DNA of 64,000 nucleotides from Choanephora cucurbitarum. Its lineage: Eukaryota > Mucoromycota > Mucoromycetes > Mucorales > Choanephoraceae. The stretch spans positions 1 to 64,000 of the forward strand of contig JAIWNI010000046.1 of NCBI GenBank assembly GCA_025331435.1, in the 5' to 3' direction. This document shows positions 1-12,484 of this stretch, piece after piece. Each line of letters opens with the position of its first letter. The stretch's first letter is position 1. Made by a program: the position numbers and the translations under genes. The notes below the pieces were generated by a model that was not told the origin of the DNA, did not search any database, and was given only the letters and a program-made list of their open reading frames with translations.

Positions 1-59
1 CCCTCTCTTTTTTTTTCTTTTCTTCTTTTTTTTCTGTGTTTATGTATGAATTAGTTTCC

Positions 60-2793
60 ATGGACGCTCGTTTTCAAACAGTAAGGCTGAAAAAGAAAAT
101 GGATATGAGTTCAAAGCTAAAAAAACGATAACCTAGACACTTGCTGTAGGCAGCATACAACCTCCTAAACCGAATACACCTTCGACAACTCGAGTGGTAG
201 CACACTTTCCACCAACTAACAAAGACTTTAATTGTACTGAATTACATACGTCTGATGGCATTTATCTTTTGTTACACGAGACTTTTTTTGATACAATTGC
301 ACCTCAATTCGCAACAGGTACTCGTGCTTCAGTAGTGAGTGTAGTTAAAGAAGACCATTTACTGCCTACTGCACAAGACTCTTCCGAAGATGAAGGTTTC
401 ACTTTCTCTTCAGTTGGCAGCCTTTCAATGACGCCTGTTACGAAGTCAGCTGCATTGCCTATTCCTAATGCTAGACGCACCTTGCGCCCTACTTCCTCAT
501 CATCCTCGAGCATTGGCCATAGTGCAGGCCTTCATATCTTGACTTCGCCTCAAAAAGTGATGACAGCTAGTGGAGGCAACTCAAGTCCATACCTTCCCAA
601 CTCTCCTTCATTCATGCCTGCTACGCCTACTCAACAACAGACACATGATATTGGAATGTCCAACTACGATGCTCTCTCTTCTTCCTTGACCAACAATCCC
701 ACCGTCACTACAAATGGGGGAAGTGTGGGATCTATCTCTTCTTTGTTCGATAGAGGCTCCAATTTGTATAGCACTAGCTCTATGGGCGGCGTGGGTAGTA
801 TAGGTGGCGGCAAATCAACCCCTCAATTGTCTTCGTCTATTGTTCGTACTATGAGTAGCAGTACTAGCAGCAAACCTAAAAACCATCTTTCGAAAACCAA
901 CTCAACTTTCGTTTTAAGATTTGTGGTACACGAAAATCTGCAGAAGATTTTGTCTTCAAGAGGGCCTGGGGATGAATTTTTGTTCTTCAATATCGGTTCT
1001 AGTTTCATCTGGGTAGATCCAAAAAACAAACCAAAAGTACGCTTAAAGAGAATGGGAGTTGTGGTATACATGAAAAAGAAAGGCAGAAGAAGGCTGAATA
1101 GTATTCGTTATAGGAACCTTTGTCTCGTATCGTGTTTTCGAAATCATATCCACTCTGTCATGACATTAACGAAACCACTCGAAGCGATGATCATTTGGAC
1201 ATTATAATTGGGTTTTCCACAGGTGATATCATTTGGTACGACCCTCTCAACAGTAAATATGTACGGCTCAACAAAGCAGGATGTCTGGTCAATTCAGCAG
1301 TCAATATGATTAAATGGATACCCGGTTCGGATGACTTATTCGTAGCCGCGTTTAGTAATGGAACAATGATGGTTATGGATAAAGAAAGAGACGATCAATC
1401 ATTCACTATACCTGAATCAACGTCATTAATTGATTCTCAGTAAGCGCAGCTGTTTTTCTATTAATCTTGGAGAAAGAAAGATAAAAAACAGAATCGCTCA
1501 TACCTTGTTATTTTATAGTTTTAACGCTCTTCGACCACATAAAAGTTCAAAATACAATCCTGTTTCATTTTGGAAGATGAGCACTAAAGGATTGACAGGT
1601 ATGATTTTGTCTATGCACAGAGGAAGACTTCTTTCTGAATCTTATGTTACAGATTTCGCTTTTTCACCTGATGGAGTTCATTTGGCTGTTACTGGTATGG
1701 ATGGTCAGATGCGAGTTATAGATTTTCGAAGCGAAAGGTATTTGCGTACATCAATCAAAGTAGGATATATCAGGTTACTAATCCTATGTTGAAAGACTTC
1801 TTGATGTTTACTCAAGTTATTATGGTAAATTGAACTGTGTTGATTGGAGTCCAGATGGTCGTTATATTTTGGTAAAGTACTTGAATACGACAAATGAGCA
1901 TATACACATTTCTAAGTGCATATTGTCATCAGACTGGCGGTGAGGATGATTTAGTTACGCTGTGGTCTTTTCTGGAGAAGAGAATGGTAGCTCGTTGCCC
2001 GGGCCATAAGTCATGGGTGACAGGTGTTGCTTTTGATCGTTGGATGTGCGATGAGCAGACCTATCGCTTTGCCAGTGTTGGAGAGGATTGTAATCTCATT
2101 TTCTGGGACTTTTCTTACAGTGCACTTCAAAAACCAAAACATGTAAGGATGTCTACAAATAAGAGGCATTCAATTATGTACTAATAGAAAGGCATATTCT
2201 TTTAAATCCAGTCTCGTGTTGTAGCTGCTTCACTCACCTCGTCAACAGTGAAGAAAAGTAATGAGCCTATATCACCTACTCCAACTTCACCTATTTTAAC
2301 TTCACCTATTTTAACTTCGCCTACTTTAACTTCACCATCGCAACCACAACCACAGCCAACACCAATTCCATTAGCTCCTTTGATTATTGAGCGCAAAAAG
2401 TCATTGAAAACACATAGACTTTTCCGTGGCTTCTCTTCACCTGATACATCGACTATTCATAGTACCAGTAGTACAAACAGTAGCAATGGCAGCACTGTTG
2501 GATCATCTTTTAGCCGTTTCCGAAAACGCTCTTCTCGGTCTCACAACCTGTTTAGTAGCTCGAACGCTACAAGCGATTACACAGTAGATGATATAACAGT
2601 GGCCGAGGATCAATGGAAGCAACATCATATGCCTGTTATACACCCACCGCTCAAAAAGCATCAAGCAGCCATACTACAGCCCAAAACTATTAGAACAGTG
2701 CATGCAGACCCTTGTCTGTCTATTGCTTTTGGACAAGACACCATTATAACAACTGATAGAAGAGGTAGAATTCGAGCTTGGGGCAGGCCTTAA
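60..2793 (+). CDS. creC: WD40 protein, CreC/WDR20 family (catabolite repression, deubiquitinase cofactor)
   Basis: Multi-exon gene of about 750 residues. Joining exons at about 150-1041, 1112-1439, 1519-1598, 1653-1737, 1796-1871, 1933-2142 and 2212-2793 gives an unbroken frame with family hallmarks: LRFVVHENLQKIL, FLFFNIGSSFIWVD, then WD-type blocks around GFSTGDIIWYDPL, IKWIPGSDDLF, FAFSPDGVHLAV, DFRSER, GGEDDLVTLWSF, GHKSWVTGVAFD and SVGEDCNLIFWDFS. A Ser/Thr/Pro-rich insert with repeated LTSP-like words precedes the last WD piece (ITTDRRGRIRAWGRP). Known of the family: Aspergillus CreC and animal WDR20 bind and activate a ubiquitin hydrolase (CreB, or USP12/46) in carbon-catabolite control. 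Inferred: the same role here. The first exon is not settled. An ATG at 60 (also in frame at 42) is followed by a GTAAGG donor at 81, but its phase does not match the acceptor before 150, so the first 10-15 residues are uncertain. Confidence 0.88.
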
Positions 2794-3984
2794 GTTAGAT
2801 TATAGATTTTTTTTTCAATAAAGACAGGGTCGAACCATGTATAATTGTTCAAAAAAAAAAAAAGAGAATACAGGCTTATCCCATTGTGTTCAGAGACGTT
2901 CGCGCTGCTTTGTCACTTTGCATTCCTTTAGTAGAATCACTGCTTGAAAGGGTCTCCTAATAATTCCCTTGATTTCATGTTTGTTTAGTTAATCAAAGCG
3001 TATGAATGTCATCGAGAAACTGCAGAGTCTTTGGAATTGCTCAAAGAATTCGCGATCGTGTATTGATTAGCAAAATAGAGACTTTAGCAGTAACATCGAG
3101 ATGTCTTAAGTAAGCAAGAGGAGGTTCTTACCGGATCCAAAGCCATGGTTGCGCATGATATAATTGATATTTGCAGGTTTGCAAAATACTTGACAAACTT
3201 CTTGATGACATTGATGAATGCCACTTTACTCCCATTTTGGTTATATTTTACGACAGTATTGACATTGTAAAAATTAAAGGCTTTTTTTAGCCTTTAATTT
3301 TTTTTACAGTGTGAATTAAAGTTAATAAAGGCTAAGTTACAAAGAAGCAATAATCAAAGGCTTTTTAGATTAGTGATTGAAATATACTCAAGTTGAGTTT
3401 TGCAACAGTGCAAGATAACACTTCAAATAAGACCCGATACGAAAATCAGTCATTGACAATAAACGGTTACATGTATAAGTTACAGAGGTTTTGTACATAG
3501 TCATGATCCAAAGATCTTACTTTTGCATTAACAAAGTAGTTTCTTACTAATGCCTCACAATATAAAATCAATGGAAATTGATGCAGAGCAAGAAACGCTT
3601 TATTTGTTTAGCCGTTAAAAGAAAAGAGAACAGAGAACCGAGTTAGCATTATCTCCATAGGAAAGAAGCTTCTCAAACATTGGATGATGCTGATTGTATG
3701 CATATTATGCAGTCCTTGATCAATGCAAACTGTCTCTAGAAATTCAAAATTCATGCAGCTTTAATTTCTAAAGGGAGTGCATCTTGTAAGAGATAAACAA
3801 GATAGATAATTTATAAGGTAAGAGAGAAAGGGAGAGGAAGAAAAAAGATAGCAAATGAAAAGTAAAAGATAAGATAAAAGAGATTACTTTGTAATGTATG
3901 ATACAGGAGTTTTATACAATATATACACCCACTCCTGTGGGTTTTTGGAAAAAGAGAGAAAGGGAGAATAAAGAGAACCTTCTT
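2794..3984. other. Intergenic 1.2 kb between converging creC and PUF genes
   Basis: No gene supported. An AATAAA-type sequence at about 2817 and an A-run at 2851 suit the creC 3' end. The segment near 3780-3984, rich in A and GA on the plus strand, is probably 3' UTR of the minus-strand PUF gene and contains a 6-bp hairpin, ACCCAC-TCCT-GTGGGT, at 3927-3942. Around 2860-3300 there are short open stretches on + broken by stops, which could be decayed coding sequence, but no family is recognisable. Confidence 0.5.
3269..3302. repeat. Perfect 14-bp inverted repeat with T6 loop
   Basis: The arms AAAAATTAAAGGCT (3269-3282) and AGCCTTTAATTTTT (3289-3302) are exact reverse complements separated by six T. 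This could fold as a hairpin in RNA or extrude as a cruciform in DNA. No coding sequence overlaps it. It could be the paired ends of a tiny palindromic element or a chance product of AT-rich sequence, but 14 perfect pairs that include GGC/GCC are unlikely by chance. Confidence 0.85.
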
Positions 3985-6649
3985 TTAAGCATAAGCATCC
4001 TCGCCAGTGTTTTCTTGCTTTTCGCCATGGCTTTCTTCGGCTAAATGACTAGAGTCATATGTAATGCCTAATTTTTCTACTTCTATAAAAAGAAAATTCA
4101 CGATATAAGTGACGGAAGTAGTATTAGAGAGAAAGACTGTATACTTTACTCTGAATAAGATGTTTTCCATAGGTATACTTTTTTAAAGATTGTAAGTGAG
4201 GTCTAATTTTGGTAACGAGGATTTCGCGTTGGTCTTCATCCACAACATCTAGCATCTTTTGAACAACGTAGTTGGCATATTGATCCTTCATCATGGTTAC
4301 AAGAGGGTAAGTACTGTTGATATAAAGCATTGTAAGGGTCAGTCATATTTTTTTCTAGTCTGTCTCTTTCTCTTACCCATCAGGTCTATTCTGAACCACT
4401 TCTTCAATTAACAATTGTCTGTCGCGCTTGCTACCATAGTCAACGCATTTCTCTACCACATTGCTTGCAAATTTGTGCTTACTCAAAGGTAATATCTGAC
4501 CAAGGATCTTCTCAACAATCTTTGCCTTGTCCTCAGGTCGACCTCTTTCCAAGATGTGCTGGATCACATAATTACCATATTGATCTTGGACGAGTTGACT
4601 TGTGCAACGATGCAATTCATCTAAAAGTGGGCCTGTTTGCGTTTCTGTACAGTGCTCAAACATACGCTGAATGACACGACAGCCATAAGGATGGGTTGCC
4701 AAGTTGTACACTTGGCCATGAAAGGCGTCAATAATAAATTGAATATGTTGTGCTGGAACACGCTCTATAGCCTTTTGGATCACATGATTTCCGTTTTGAT
4801 CCTTTATGCATTTCAAAACGCATCCATCCAATTCGTCAACAAGTGTGGCCTGCTGTTCGGTCAATACATGCTCTAATGCCTTTTGGACTACACGACAACC
4901 ATACATTTGAAGAGAAAGAGAAAGAACATGGCCCTCCATTTGTTTGGCTAAGATGGACTTTTGCATTTGGTTACCATGCTCAAAGAACTTTTGCAGAACA
5001 TAGTTTCCAAACACATCTGTCATCAACTGCAGAGCATTGGGCAAAACCTCTTCAAAAACCATTTGTTTCTCTTCGCTGTTAGCTGTTTCCAATTTCTGTT
5101 GAATAAAGCGAGATCCATGCTGATCACCACTAAATTCAACAATATGACCAGCAATATCCTTGAGTTCGTACTTTTTGTTCTTACAATTACGGAACTCCTC
5201 CAACAAGGCAGATCGCATGCTGAGAGTGAGGTCTTGAGAGGAAGAAGAGCGAGAAACAGTCTCTTGTACACGACTGGTGTTACCACCATGGCCATTACCA
5301 CTACCATGACCAATCTCATTCATGCCGCTCATGACCGTAGCTCCAACCATATTCCCATTGCCACCATTACCAGCTGTTACTCTACCGTTTCCTCCTCGAG
5401 AGTGATGGTTGGAAGTATTGTTGTTCGGGTTAAAAACATGTTGCTGTTGTTGTTGCTGAATTAAAAGCTGTTGGCGAGCGACTGCAAGCTGCTGTTGTTG
5501 TTGTTGAATAAGAAGCTGTTGCTGCTGTATTTGCAGTTGGCGAAGTTTTTTGTCAGTGTTTGCATCAGACATGGGGAAACCAGCAGGATCATAAGGGATA
5601 GGAGCAGTCAAGGGGCCTTGTTTCGAGCGCATGTGATATGCAGCAGCATCTTCGCTAGACCATTTTCCATATATGGCTTCATACTCCTCATTACCTGCCA
5701 AGTCAAGAGCAGAGCTTGACAATGGTATGCGACCAATATCATAATAAGGATAAGGTGACTGCAGCTGTTGTTGTTGTTGCTGACGGAGTGGATATTGTTG
5801 ATGATAACGAATGTAGTCGTCTTCATCAGCAAGACCAAGGTTGCTGAAAGGCTTCATCAGCATATCTTCTTCAGGAGCAGCGCCATAAGGAGTAGGAGAG
5901 GCTTGGCGATGAAGGGGATGGTTTTTGACAGGTGGAGTTGAGTTGGAACGCGTAGGCGAGAATTGAGAAGAACGAAGGGCGTTTATACGCGAGCCACTTG
6001 GCTGTTGCAACAAATGGTTGTTGTATCCATACGCCCGAGCATCATACTCTGCACTATCATCGCGTAGCCCTTGTTGAAAGCCAAACATGGGAGAAGGTGT
6101 ACGAGGAAAATCCTAAACAGAAGCAAGAAAAGGGGGAATAAGAAGTGGTATCGCATTGAAGAAATCATCTAAAGTGCTTACCTGTTGAATGATATCAACC
6201 AACTTGGCTTTAGAATCATTGCCTTCCATTTGGTTACCAAAATTATCTGAATTACCACCTTTCCATAACTTCCAAGTTTGAAGAGAGTCATAGCTGCTAT
6301 TGCCGGGAACAGCAGTGTTGACTGTAGCAGATGAGGGTCCAGCACTGACATGAGCAGGGTTACTCAACTTCAAATCGCGTGATCTTTGAAGCTTTTGGAC
6401 AGGGGGAGCACTGCTTGAACGGTCTACTTCTTCGTCAGGAAAAAAGGAAGACGCGCCTGAATGATTAAAAAGGTCATAGTCATATTCAGGTTGTAGCAAA
6501 GCAGACAACTAAGAAGCATGAGAATTAATGACGAATTACGAGAGTGAATAGTGACTTTTTCATACCTGCTGTCCTTTGGGTGAGTTACTAACTTGAGGCT
6601 GCTTTAGACCACTAGACTTAGCTGTATCGTTTACTAAGGTTGGCATCAT
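3985..6649 (-). CDS. Pumilio/PUF-family RNA-binding protein
   Basis: Five exons on the minus strand, about 800 residues: 6649-about 6567, about 6508-6182, 6112-4377, 4313-about 4149, about 4082-3985. The N-terminal half is low complexity, with several glutamine tracts (coded around 5450-5530 and 5760-5785) and Asn/Gly/His-rich stretches. The C-terminal half is a Pumilio-homology domain, starting near [20 protein letters not shown], with successive repeats carrying [70 protein letters not shown] and ANYVVQKML, then the closing YGKHLIQKVEKLG. Known of the family: eight repeats bind UGUA-containing 3' UTR sites and repress or localise mRNA. The splice joins restore the repeat 8 region exactly ([14 protein letters not shown]). 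The start is the upstream of two adjacent ATGs in the first exon (6649). Confidence 0.93.
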
Positions 6650-8921
6650 TTTTCTTATATACTCGTTATCTCCTTTTTTTTTCTTGAATGTATTTGTGTC
6701 TTCTTTAAGCTGTATGATACTAAAATTATATATGTATACAATATGTGTGTATGTATGTGTCTTTTTGTATGTACTCTCGGTATTGTGTACAGTTTTTAGA
6801 AAAAAAAAAGTTCTGTATATTTTTTCTCCTTCCCTTGCTTTTGAAATAAAAGCGGTTATATAGTATTTACAGATTTACAGAAATTTACAATAGTTATTTG
6901 GAGAAGAAAGGGAGAAGGGAAGAACAAGAAGGGAAAGAGAGAAACTGTGCTATGTCTGTGACTCTTATGATACGTAGATTCGCAAAATAATTGTAGAATA
7001 AAAAGGAAAAAAAAAGGCTAACTAAACTCTAATTAAATTTATATTCGCTTGAACACAATTCAAATCCAGATCTTGGTAGAGAACATTAAGCATTTAGTTG
7101 TTCTTTGATTCATGCCATGACAAGTTTAGCTTCAATAGAATGAATCGATTTCATAAAACAAGCATATAAGCTGCGATTACAGTAGGTACTTTCTCTATTC
7201 TTGTCTTTATCGAAGGTTGAAATAGTGATGTATTCTCAGGAGCGTTAAGACACACTCAATTAAATGCAATACATGCTTTTTAGGTTTATATTTTATGATA
7301 TCTTTCAAAGACCCAACTTGATTGAAAAGTATGTTGTGACTAACGAAGATTGTCAAAAATCAAACACATTCTTACATCACTAAATGAAAGGAATAGACTA
7401 TTTTAGTATTGATATGTGCACATCGTTGTGTCTTGAATGGAGATAACGTTTTGTTTGTTTGCAGATGTATCGTATTGAGATACCATACGGAGAGACGTAC
7501 TTGTTGCTTTTTAGTTCAATCTGATTCATTATAGTTCAATAGTGGTTTCCCAAAGTTATGTCTTTTTCTCTCTCAAGAGATTTTCAAGAAGCTATCTTGG
7601 CATAATTCATAATATGAAAGGTAATAAGCTGTGTCTTCAAAACCATTCCCTGTTTGTTGTAAGATCACTTAACTGTACTGGTGTATATTTATTATAGGTG
7701 ACAGTAACTAAGCTCATGACATTAAGAGAGTGACTAAGAATTCATTTCAAATGATATAGGTGGTTCTTTTTAAACAAAAGAAAAAATGTAGTCAAATGCT
7801 TGCTAAAGGTGTGTTTATGTTCTCTATCTTAATCCTCTGACAAGCTTTGATAATTTCGAAATACTATCACATCACAAAATCCACCTTTCTTATCTTGTTT
7901 GTTCAATTATATCAGAAAGCCTGTATTAGAAAGCAGGATGACACTGACTTCCCTCGTAAATCTATCTTTTTGAAACTATAATGGTCTGTTTTCAATCCAA
8001 ACATCTTTTGTTTAGTGCATCACAACACATTTCTCATAAATATCAGATGTCCTATAGACTCTAGCATTTTCTCATTATTCCTCTTCTGTGCATCTCTATT
8101 CTGTCATATCAAAATCTCGGAAAGGAAAAAGAAAGAAAATGAAAATCAAATTCTTTTGTTTATATATGTATGTATCACGAAGGCGTAAAAGTGGGCATAT
8201 TCTCCACAAAGATTGTGTTTTGACAGCATAGACGATCCAGCCATTAACATTGTACTATTCAGTGCTGTTTCAATGTATGATCAAAGCAATTTATTCTGAC
8301 AACATGTTTATTGGGAAAAGGCAAAGAGAAGAAAAGTTTCCTAGTCTTGTTAATTCCAAAAGTCTTTATGAACTGGCTCAAAGGGGTTTCTTGCTTTGTT
8401 TTGGTATTGTCCCTCTTATCGCTCATCCATATCCATTTAATCTTTTAACTGTCTGACTTTAGATCACCAAACTGTAGTTAGCAAATTGCAGTAGCCAACA
8501 AATTACAGAAAACTAATTGCAACACCATCTTTCAATGAATTCTAGGAAGATTTGTAAGCTTGCTTTTTTTTCAGAGAAGGATACATGTGTGAGCGTCGTC
8601 AAAGCAAGTGTCGAATTGTTTGTTTATGTCAATTTCTTTTTAACTTTTTTCCAAAGCTTGTTTCAACATCAAAATTGAGGCCGATAAAGTCATGCATATA
8701 TTCTTTGTACTTACACAATCCAGTTGCATTCCAGATGATGCTCTCTCGAGGACAGCACTATCCTGAGGCAGCGAAAGCTATGAGATCTCTCCAACTAAGT
8801 GACTTTTTTTTTCAATCCATTCTGAAACTCCGGATGTATACAGGCTTTGCTCTCAGGTGCAAAACATCGGTCATTGAACTTGGTATAATAACTTGCTTTT
8901 CACTTTTCTAACTACACCAAC
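6650..8921. other. 2.3-kb divergent intergenic region (PUF / AIF promoters)
   Basis: Divergent promoters for the PUF gene (-) and the AIF gene (+). On the PUF side there is a TATA- and GTAT-rich stretch (6720-6780) and a GGAGAAGAAAGGGAG purine tract near 6900, probably its long 5' leader. Open frames of 68 and 108 codons (8250-8456, 8585-8911) show no domain, periodicity or homology that I recognise, and I do not call them. Nothing else is recognisable. Confidence 0.5.
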
Positions 8922-11198
8922 ATGAACTTCTTGAAAGCAACCGGTCACTCAGCACGTTTTGTTCAAAGAAGAGGACTCAACCTCAAGTCCCAGCTAGCGA
9001 AGAACAACTTTAAGCTGATCCAACGCCCTTACTCAACTCCTTCTGCCGGTCATGCATCACAAGAAGGTAGTAGCGTGCCTTGGGTTATTGGTTCTCTTCT
9101 GGTCTTCGGCCCCTTGCTTTTCAAGCTTACTTCTCCTCCTCCACCAAAGAAGAAAGTCAAGGAATTTGTTGAAGAACATGTTCCTGCCCCTGTAGCAAAA
9201 GTGGTTGTTGGTGCTGATAGCGAAGACAAAGAAAAGGAAGTTCCTGTTAAGCAGATTCAAAAGCCCTACGTCCTTGTTGGTGCTGGCACTGCCTCATTCG
9301 CTGCTGCTCAAGCTATCAAGGAGAAAGACCCTGAGGCTAATGTAAGACAGTATATAGTTATCTTCTTACCAGTTAACTTATGTTTCTTTTTTTTTATCCG
9401 TTTGACAGGTCATCATTATTGGCGAAGAAGATTATGCACCTTACATGAGGTACGTTCAATTGTGTAGAGAATGAAGATAAGAGAAACTTGTGTACTGAAA
9501 AGAAACACAATGAAACTAGACCTCCTTTGTCAAAGGAACTTTGGTTCTCTGAAGACCCCAACGTTGCACAAACCTTGGACTTTAAGGATGTAAGTGCACC
9601 TCAATATCATAATGCCATTTTACTCACAATTTTTGTTTTCTTTAAAATAAAGTGGTCAGGTACCGAGAGAAAGTAAGTTGGTGAAGCCGGAAAATGAAAG
9701 AAATCGCTGTGTATTCATGAATTTTTTTTGTCTTTTAGCATCGTTTATCAAGACATTGATAATTACGAGGTGATTAAGGATGCCTCTGGTTCTGATAAAG
9801 ACACAAAGAAAATCAAGTTGTTGTTACAAAAGACTGTTACCAAATTGGATGTTGAGGACCACAGTGTCACATTGAATGACGGTAGCATTATTTACTACAA
9901 CAAGGTCTTGCTAGCCACTGGTGGTAGACCCAAGAAGTTGGCTAATCAACCCGAAAGCGAAAACATTACTACTTTCAGAAGTGTTCGTGATTTCCAGAAG
10001 CTAGACAAGGTTGCTAAAAATGGTACACATGTTGCTGTCATTGGTGGTGGTTTCCTTGGTTCCGAACTTGCTGTTGCTCTTGCTCATCGCTGTAAGTTGA
10101 TCTGTTTATACATAGAGAAAAATACAAATACATCTTGTTGGATGCATCTACCATTTCAACACACAAAAATACTAATTTCATTTTCATCCAATAGCCGGTA
10201 AAGAAAACCTTAAGGTGACTCAAGTATTCCCTGAGGGTAAGTACATCATCCGACACAACACTATTCAAAAGCAACTAATTAAAGTACATAGATGGTAACA
10301 TGGCCAATGTGTTCCCTGGTTATTTGACAAAGTGGACAACTAGCCGTGTCCGCAAATGTAAGTCTATGTCTCTCTCGCTCATAATACAGTCTGTTCATAC
10401 ATAAATTCCTTTATAGTGGGTGTTGATGTCAAGGAAAAGAGCACTGTACAATCTATTTCTACTGACAGTGAATCCGGAAAGACTGTGCTTGCTTTGGCCA
10501 ACGGTGAATCTTTGACTGTTGATCATGTCATTGTTGCCATTGGTATTGAGCCCCGTGTTGATTTGGCTCGTGAAGCCGGATTGGAGATTGACGAAAAGCG
10601 TGCTGGTGTTGTTGTAAATGCTGAGCTTGAAGCTCGTAGTGATGTCTATGCTGCTGGTGACATGGTCTCATTCCACGATGTTCAATTAGGTCGCCGTCGT
10701 ATTGAACATCACGATCATGCTGTTTTGAGTGGTCGTCATGCAGGTGAGAACATGGTAAGCAACAGTGCTCGTGCTTATGGTCATCAATCCATGTTCTGGT
10801 CTGACCTAGGACCTGAAATCGGTTATGAGGCTGTTGGTTTGATTGATGCTCAATTGTCAACAGTCAGTGTCTGGGCTAAGGCCACAGCTCAAGATACACC
10901 TGCTGCAGCAGCTGCTTCTGAAGCTGATAGTCCTCGTGCTGCTCCTGGCGAAGACAAGACAGCCAACCCACAAACATCTGTTACAGAAGCTGTGAAGGCA
11001 AAGTCAAACCCTTTCCAGGACGAAAAGTTCGGTAAGGGACTTGTGTTTTATGTCCGTGACCAGAAGATTGTTGGTCTTGTCTTGTTCAATGTCTTTGGTA
11101 AAGTGCAAGAAGCCAGAGACATCATCAACAGCGGTTATACATCCGATAAAATTGACAGTTTGTTGAAGAAGTTCGATCTTCATTCTAAAGATCACTAA
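8922..11198 (+). CDS. Mitochondrial apoptosis-inducing factor (AIF)-type FAD/NADH oxidoreductase
   Basis: Eight exons, about 595 residues. The N-terminus is basic and rich in Arg/Ser (a mitochondrial presequence), followed by one hydrophobic segment, PWVIGSLLVFGPLLFKL, and a Pro/Lys stretch, as in inner-membrane-anchored AIF. The FAD Rossmann motif is VGAGTASFAAAQAI. Splicing then gives [24 protein letters not shown], the typical AIF block, and the NADH motif VIGGGFLGSELAVALAHR. ATGGRPKKL and the FAD-site AAGDMVSFHD follow, then an AIF C-terminal dimerisation region (GLVFYVRDQKIVGLVLFNVFG) interrupted by an Ala/Pro/Glu-rich insert near 10890-11000. Known of the family: NADH oxidation tied to respiratory-complex assembly and, on release, nuclear DNA degradation. 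Introns are 50-100 nt with GTAAG donors. It stands alone, with no operon-like context. Confidence 0.93.
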
Positions 11199-11953
11199 AC
11201 TGTATAACTTAATTGTCTTTATGTCAAAAGCTACAACTCTTCCCTCCTCTTATTCATAGAAGTTTCATTGTAAAGAAATATAAAAAAAAAGAATTCCACT
11301 CTATTCTGAATGTTGAAGGTAAACGGCTCATTAAGACTCTGTTGGTTGTTATGTAACAAAGACAAACGTCGCTGTATCGACCAAAAGAGCATGCTGCAGA
11401 ATATAGCCTATCAGGCCAATAAGATGAGTAGTTTATTTTTGGACTGTTGAATGATAAGAAAGTTGGTTTGAATATATAGAGTTATTTGATTGGATAAGAA
11501 ATTGATTGATGTTGATCGTTGCTTAAGCCAAATAAACTATGAACTTGCATATCGAGATTTTCACCTGAATCCGTAAGATGATGAATTTTATCCGGGAGCT
11601 AAATTTGGACACTTGACTAATCAAGTCCAAGTAAATGATTTGGATATCAACACAGACAAGACAATAGAAAAGCCACAGCTATAAGCAATGTTGTTAGTGT
11701 CAACCAAGAGCGAGAATTATGAGAAAAGTAGGGTTTGTGCAATGAAAAAAAAATTATTAGTGCACGAATGCTTTCCGAAAATATTGCAGATCATCACATG
11801 TACACTGTGCTAAAAAATGACCCAATAAGCAGGCCATGTGTGATCATGCCTATGTAAATCAAAGAAAAACAATACGCATCACCTAAAGAAGGAGGGTTGA
11901 AGAGATTCTTTTGCTTTTTTTCTTGTCCCTTTCTTTCTCTTGTATATCCTATC
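11199..11953. other. Intergenic, AIF 3' end and bHLH promoter
   Basis: No gene seen. An AAATATAAAAAAAAAG stretch near 11274-11292 is a plausible AIF polyadenylation region. The polypyrimidine run (TTTTGCTTTTTTTCTTGTCCC) just upstream of the bHLH start looks like a 5' leader. Confidence 0.5.
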
Positions 11954-12484
11954 ATGAGCATTTCACCTAACAAGGCACCAACTGATATACCAAATGACAA
12001 CAACAAGACATTGGACAACAAACTGCCATTTGAAGGACTACCGCCTATTCAGCTACCGACACCAGTGATTCATTATTACATTGCACCTACAATGCCACCG
12101 TCGCCTATGGAATATCGTCCATCCTCATGGCCAAATCACCCAACTTCATTACCTCAGCCTTCCCCAGTTAGAATACAAAAAGCAGCCAATAAAAGCAACA
12201 ATCAGAGAAAATCATCCCATAGTGCAATTGAAAAGAGAAGAAGAGAACGAATGAACGACAAAATTGAAAAGCTAAAGGCATTAATTCCCTCATGCACAGC
12301 ACAGTTTCCTACCTCAGTACAGCAGCCAATTCATAAATTAAGCGTGCTACAGGCTGCTATTGATTACATACAAGAACTCCATGATCAACTGAAAAATACT
12401 CTACCACAAGATGATCCTCTTATCAAGGATATCTCAATAGTTGCTATGCATCAAAACAAGAAGCAAGACAAAATCAAGAGTTAG
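11954..12484 (+). CDS. bHLH transcription factor
   Basis: Intronless, 176 residues from the ATG at 11954 (MSISPNK). An in-frame ATG at 11897 would add a hydrophobic MKRFFCFFSCPF leader that looks like translated pyrimidine-rich UTR, so I prefer 11954. The N-terminal part is Pro-rich. The basic region is SSHSAIEKRRRERMNDKIEK, with the His-Glu-Arg pattern typical of E-box binders. Helix 1 continues to LKALIPSC, there is a loop with polar and Pro residues, and helix 2 is HKLSVLQAAIDYIQELHDQL. Known of the family: dimeric E-box-binding regulators. I cannot assign it to Ino4, Pho4, Esc1 or another subgroup. No leucine zipper follows helix 2; the protein ends about 30 residues later. Confidence 0.88.
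   Translation: MSISPNKAPTDIPNDNNKTLDNKLPFEGLPPIQLPTPVIHYYIAPTMPPSPMEYRPSSWPNHPTSLPQPSPVRIQKAANKSNNQRKSSHSAIEKRRRERMNDKIEKLKALIPSCTAQFPTSVQQPIHKLSVLQAAIDYIQELHDQLKNTLPQDDPLIKDISIVAMHQNKKQDKIKS

Noticed and set aside
8250..8911. Two open frames of 68 and 108 codons upstream of the AIF gene
   Set aside because: No domain, no splice continuation, mixed composition like the surrounding non-coding DNA; probably chance.
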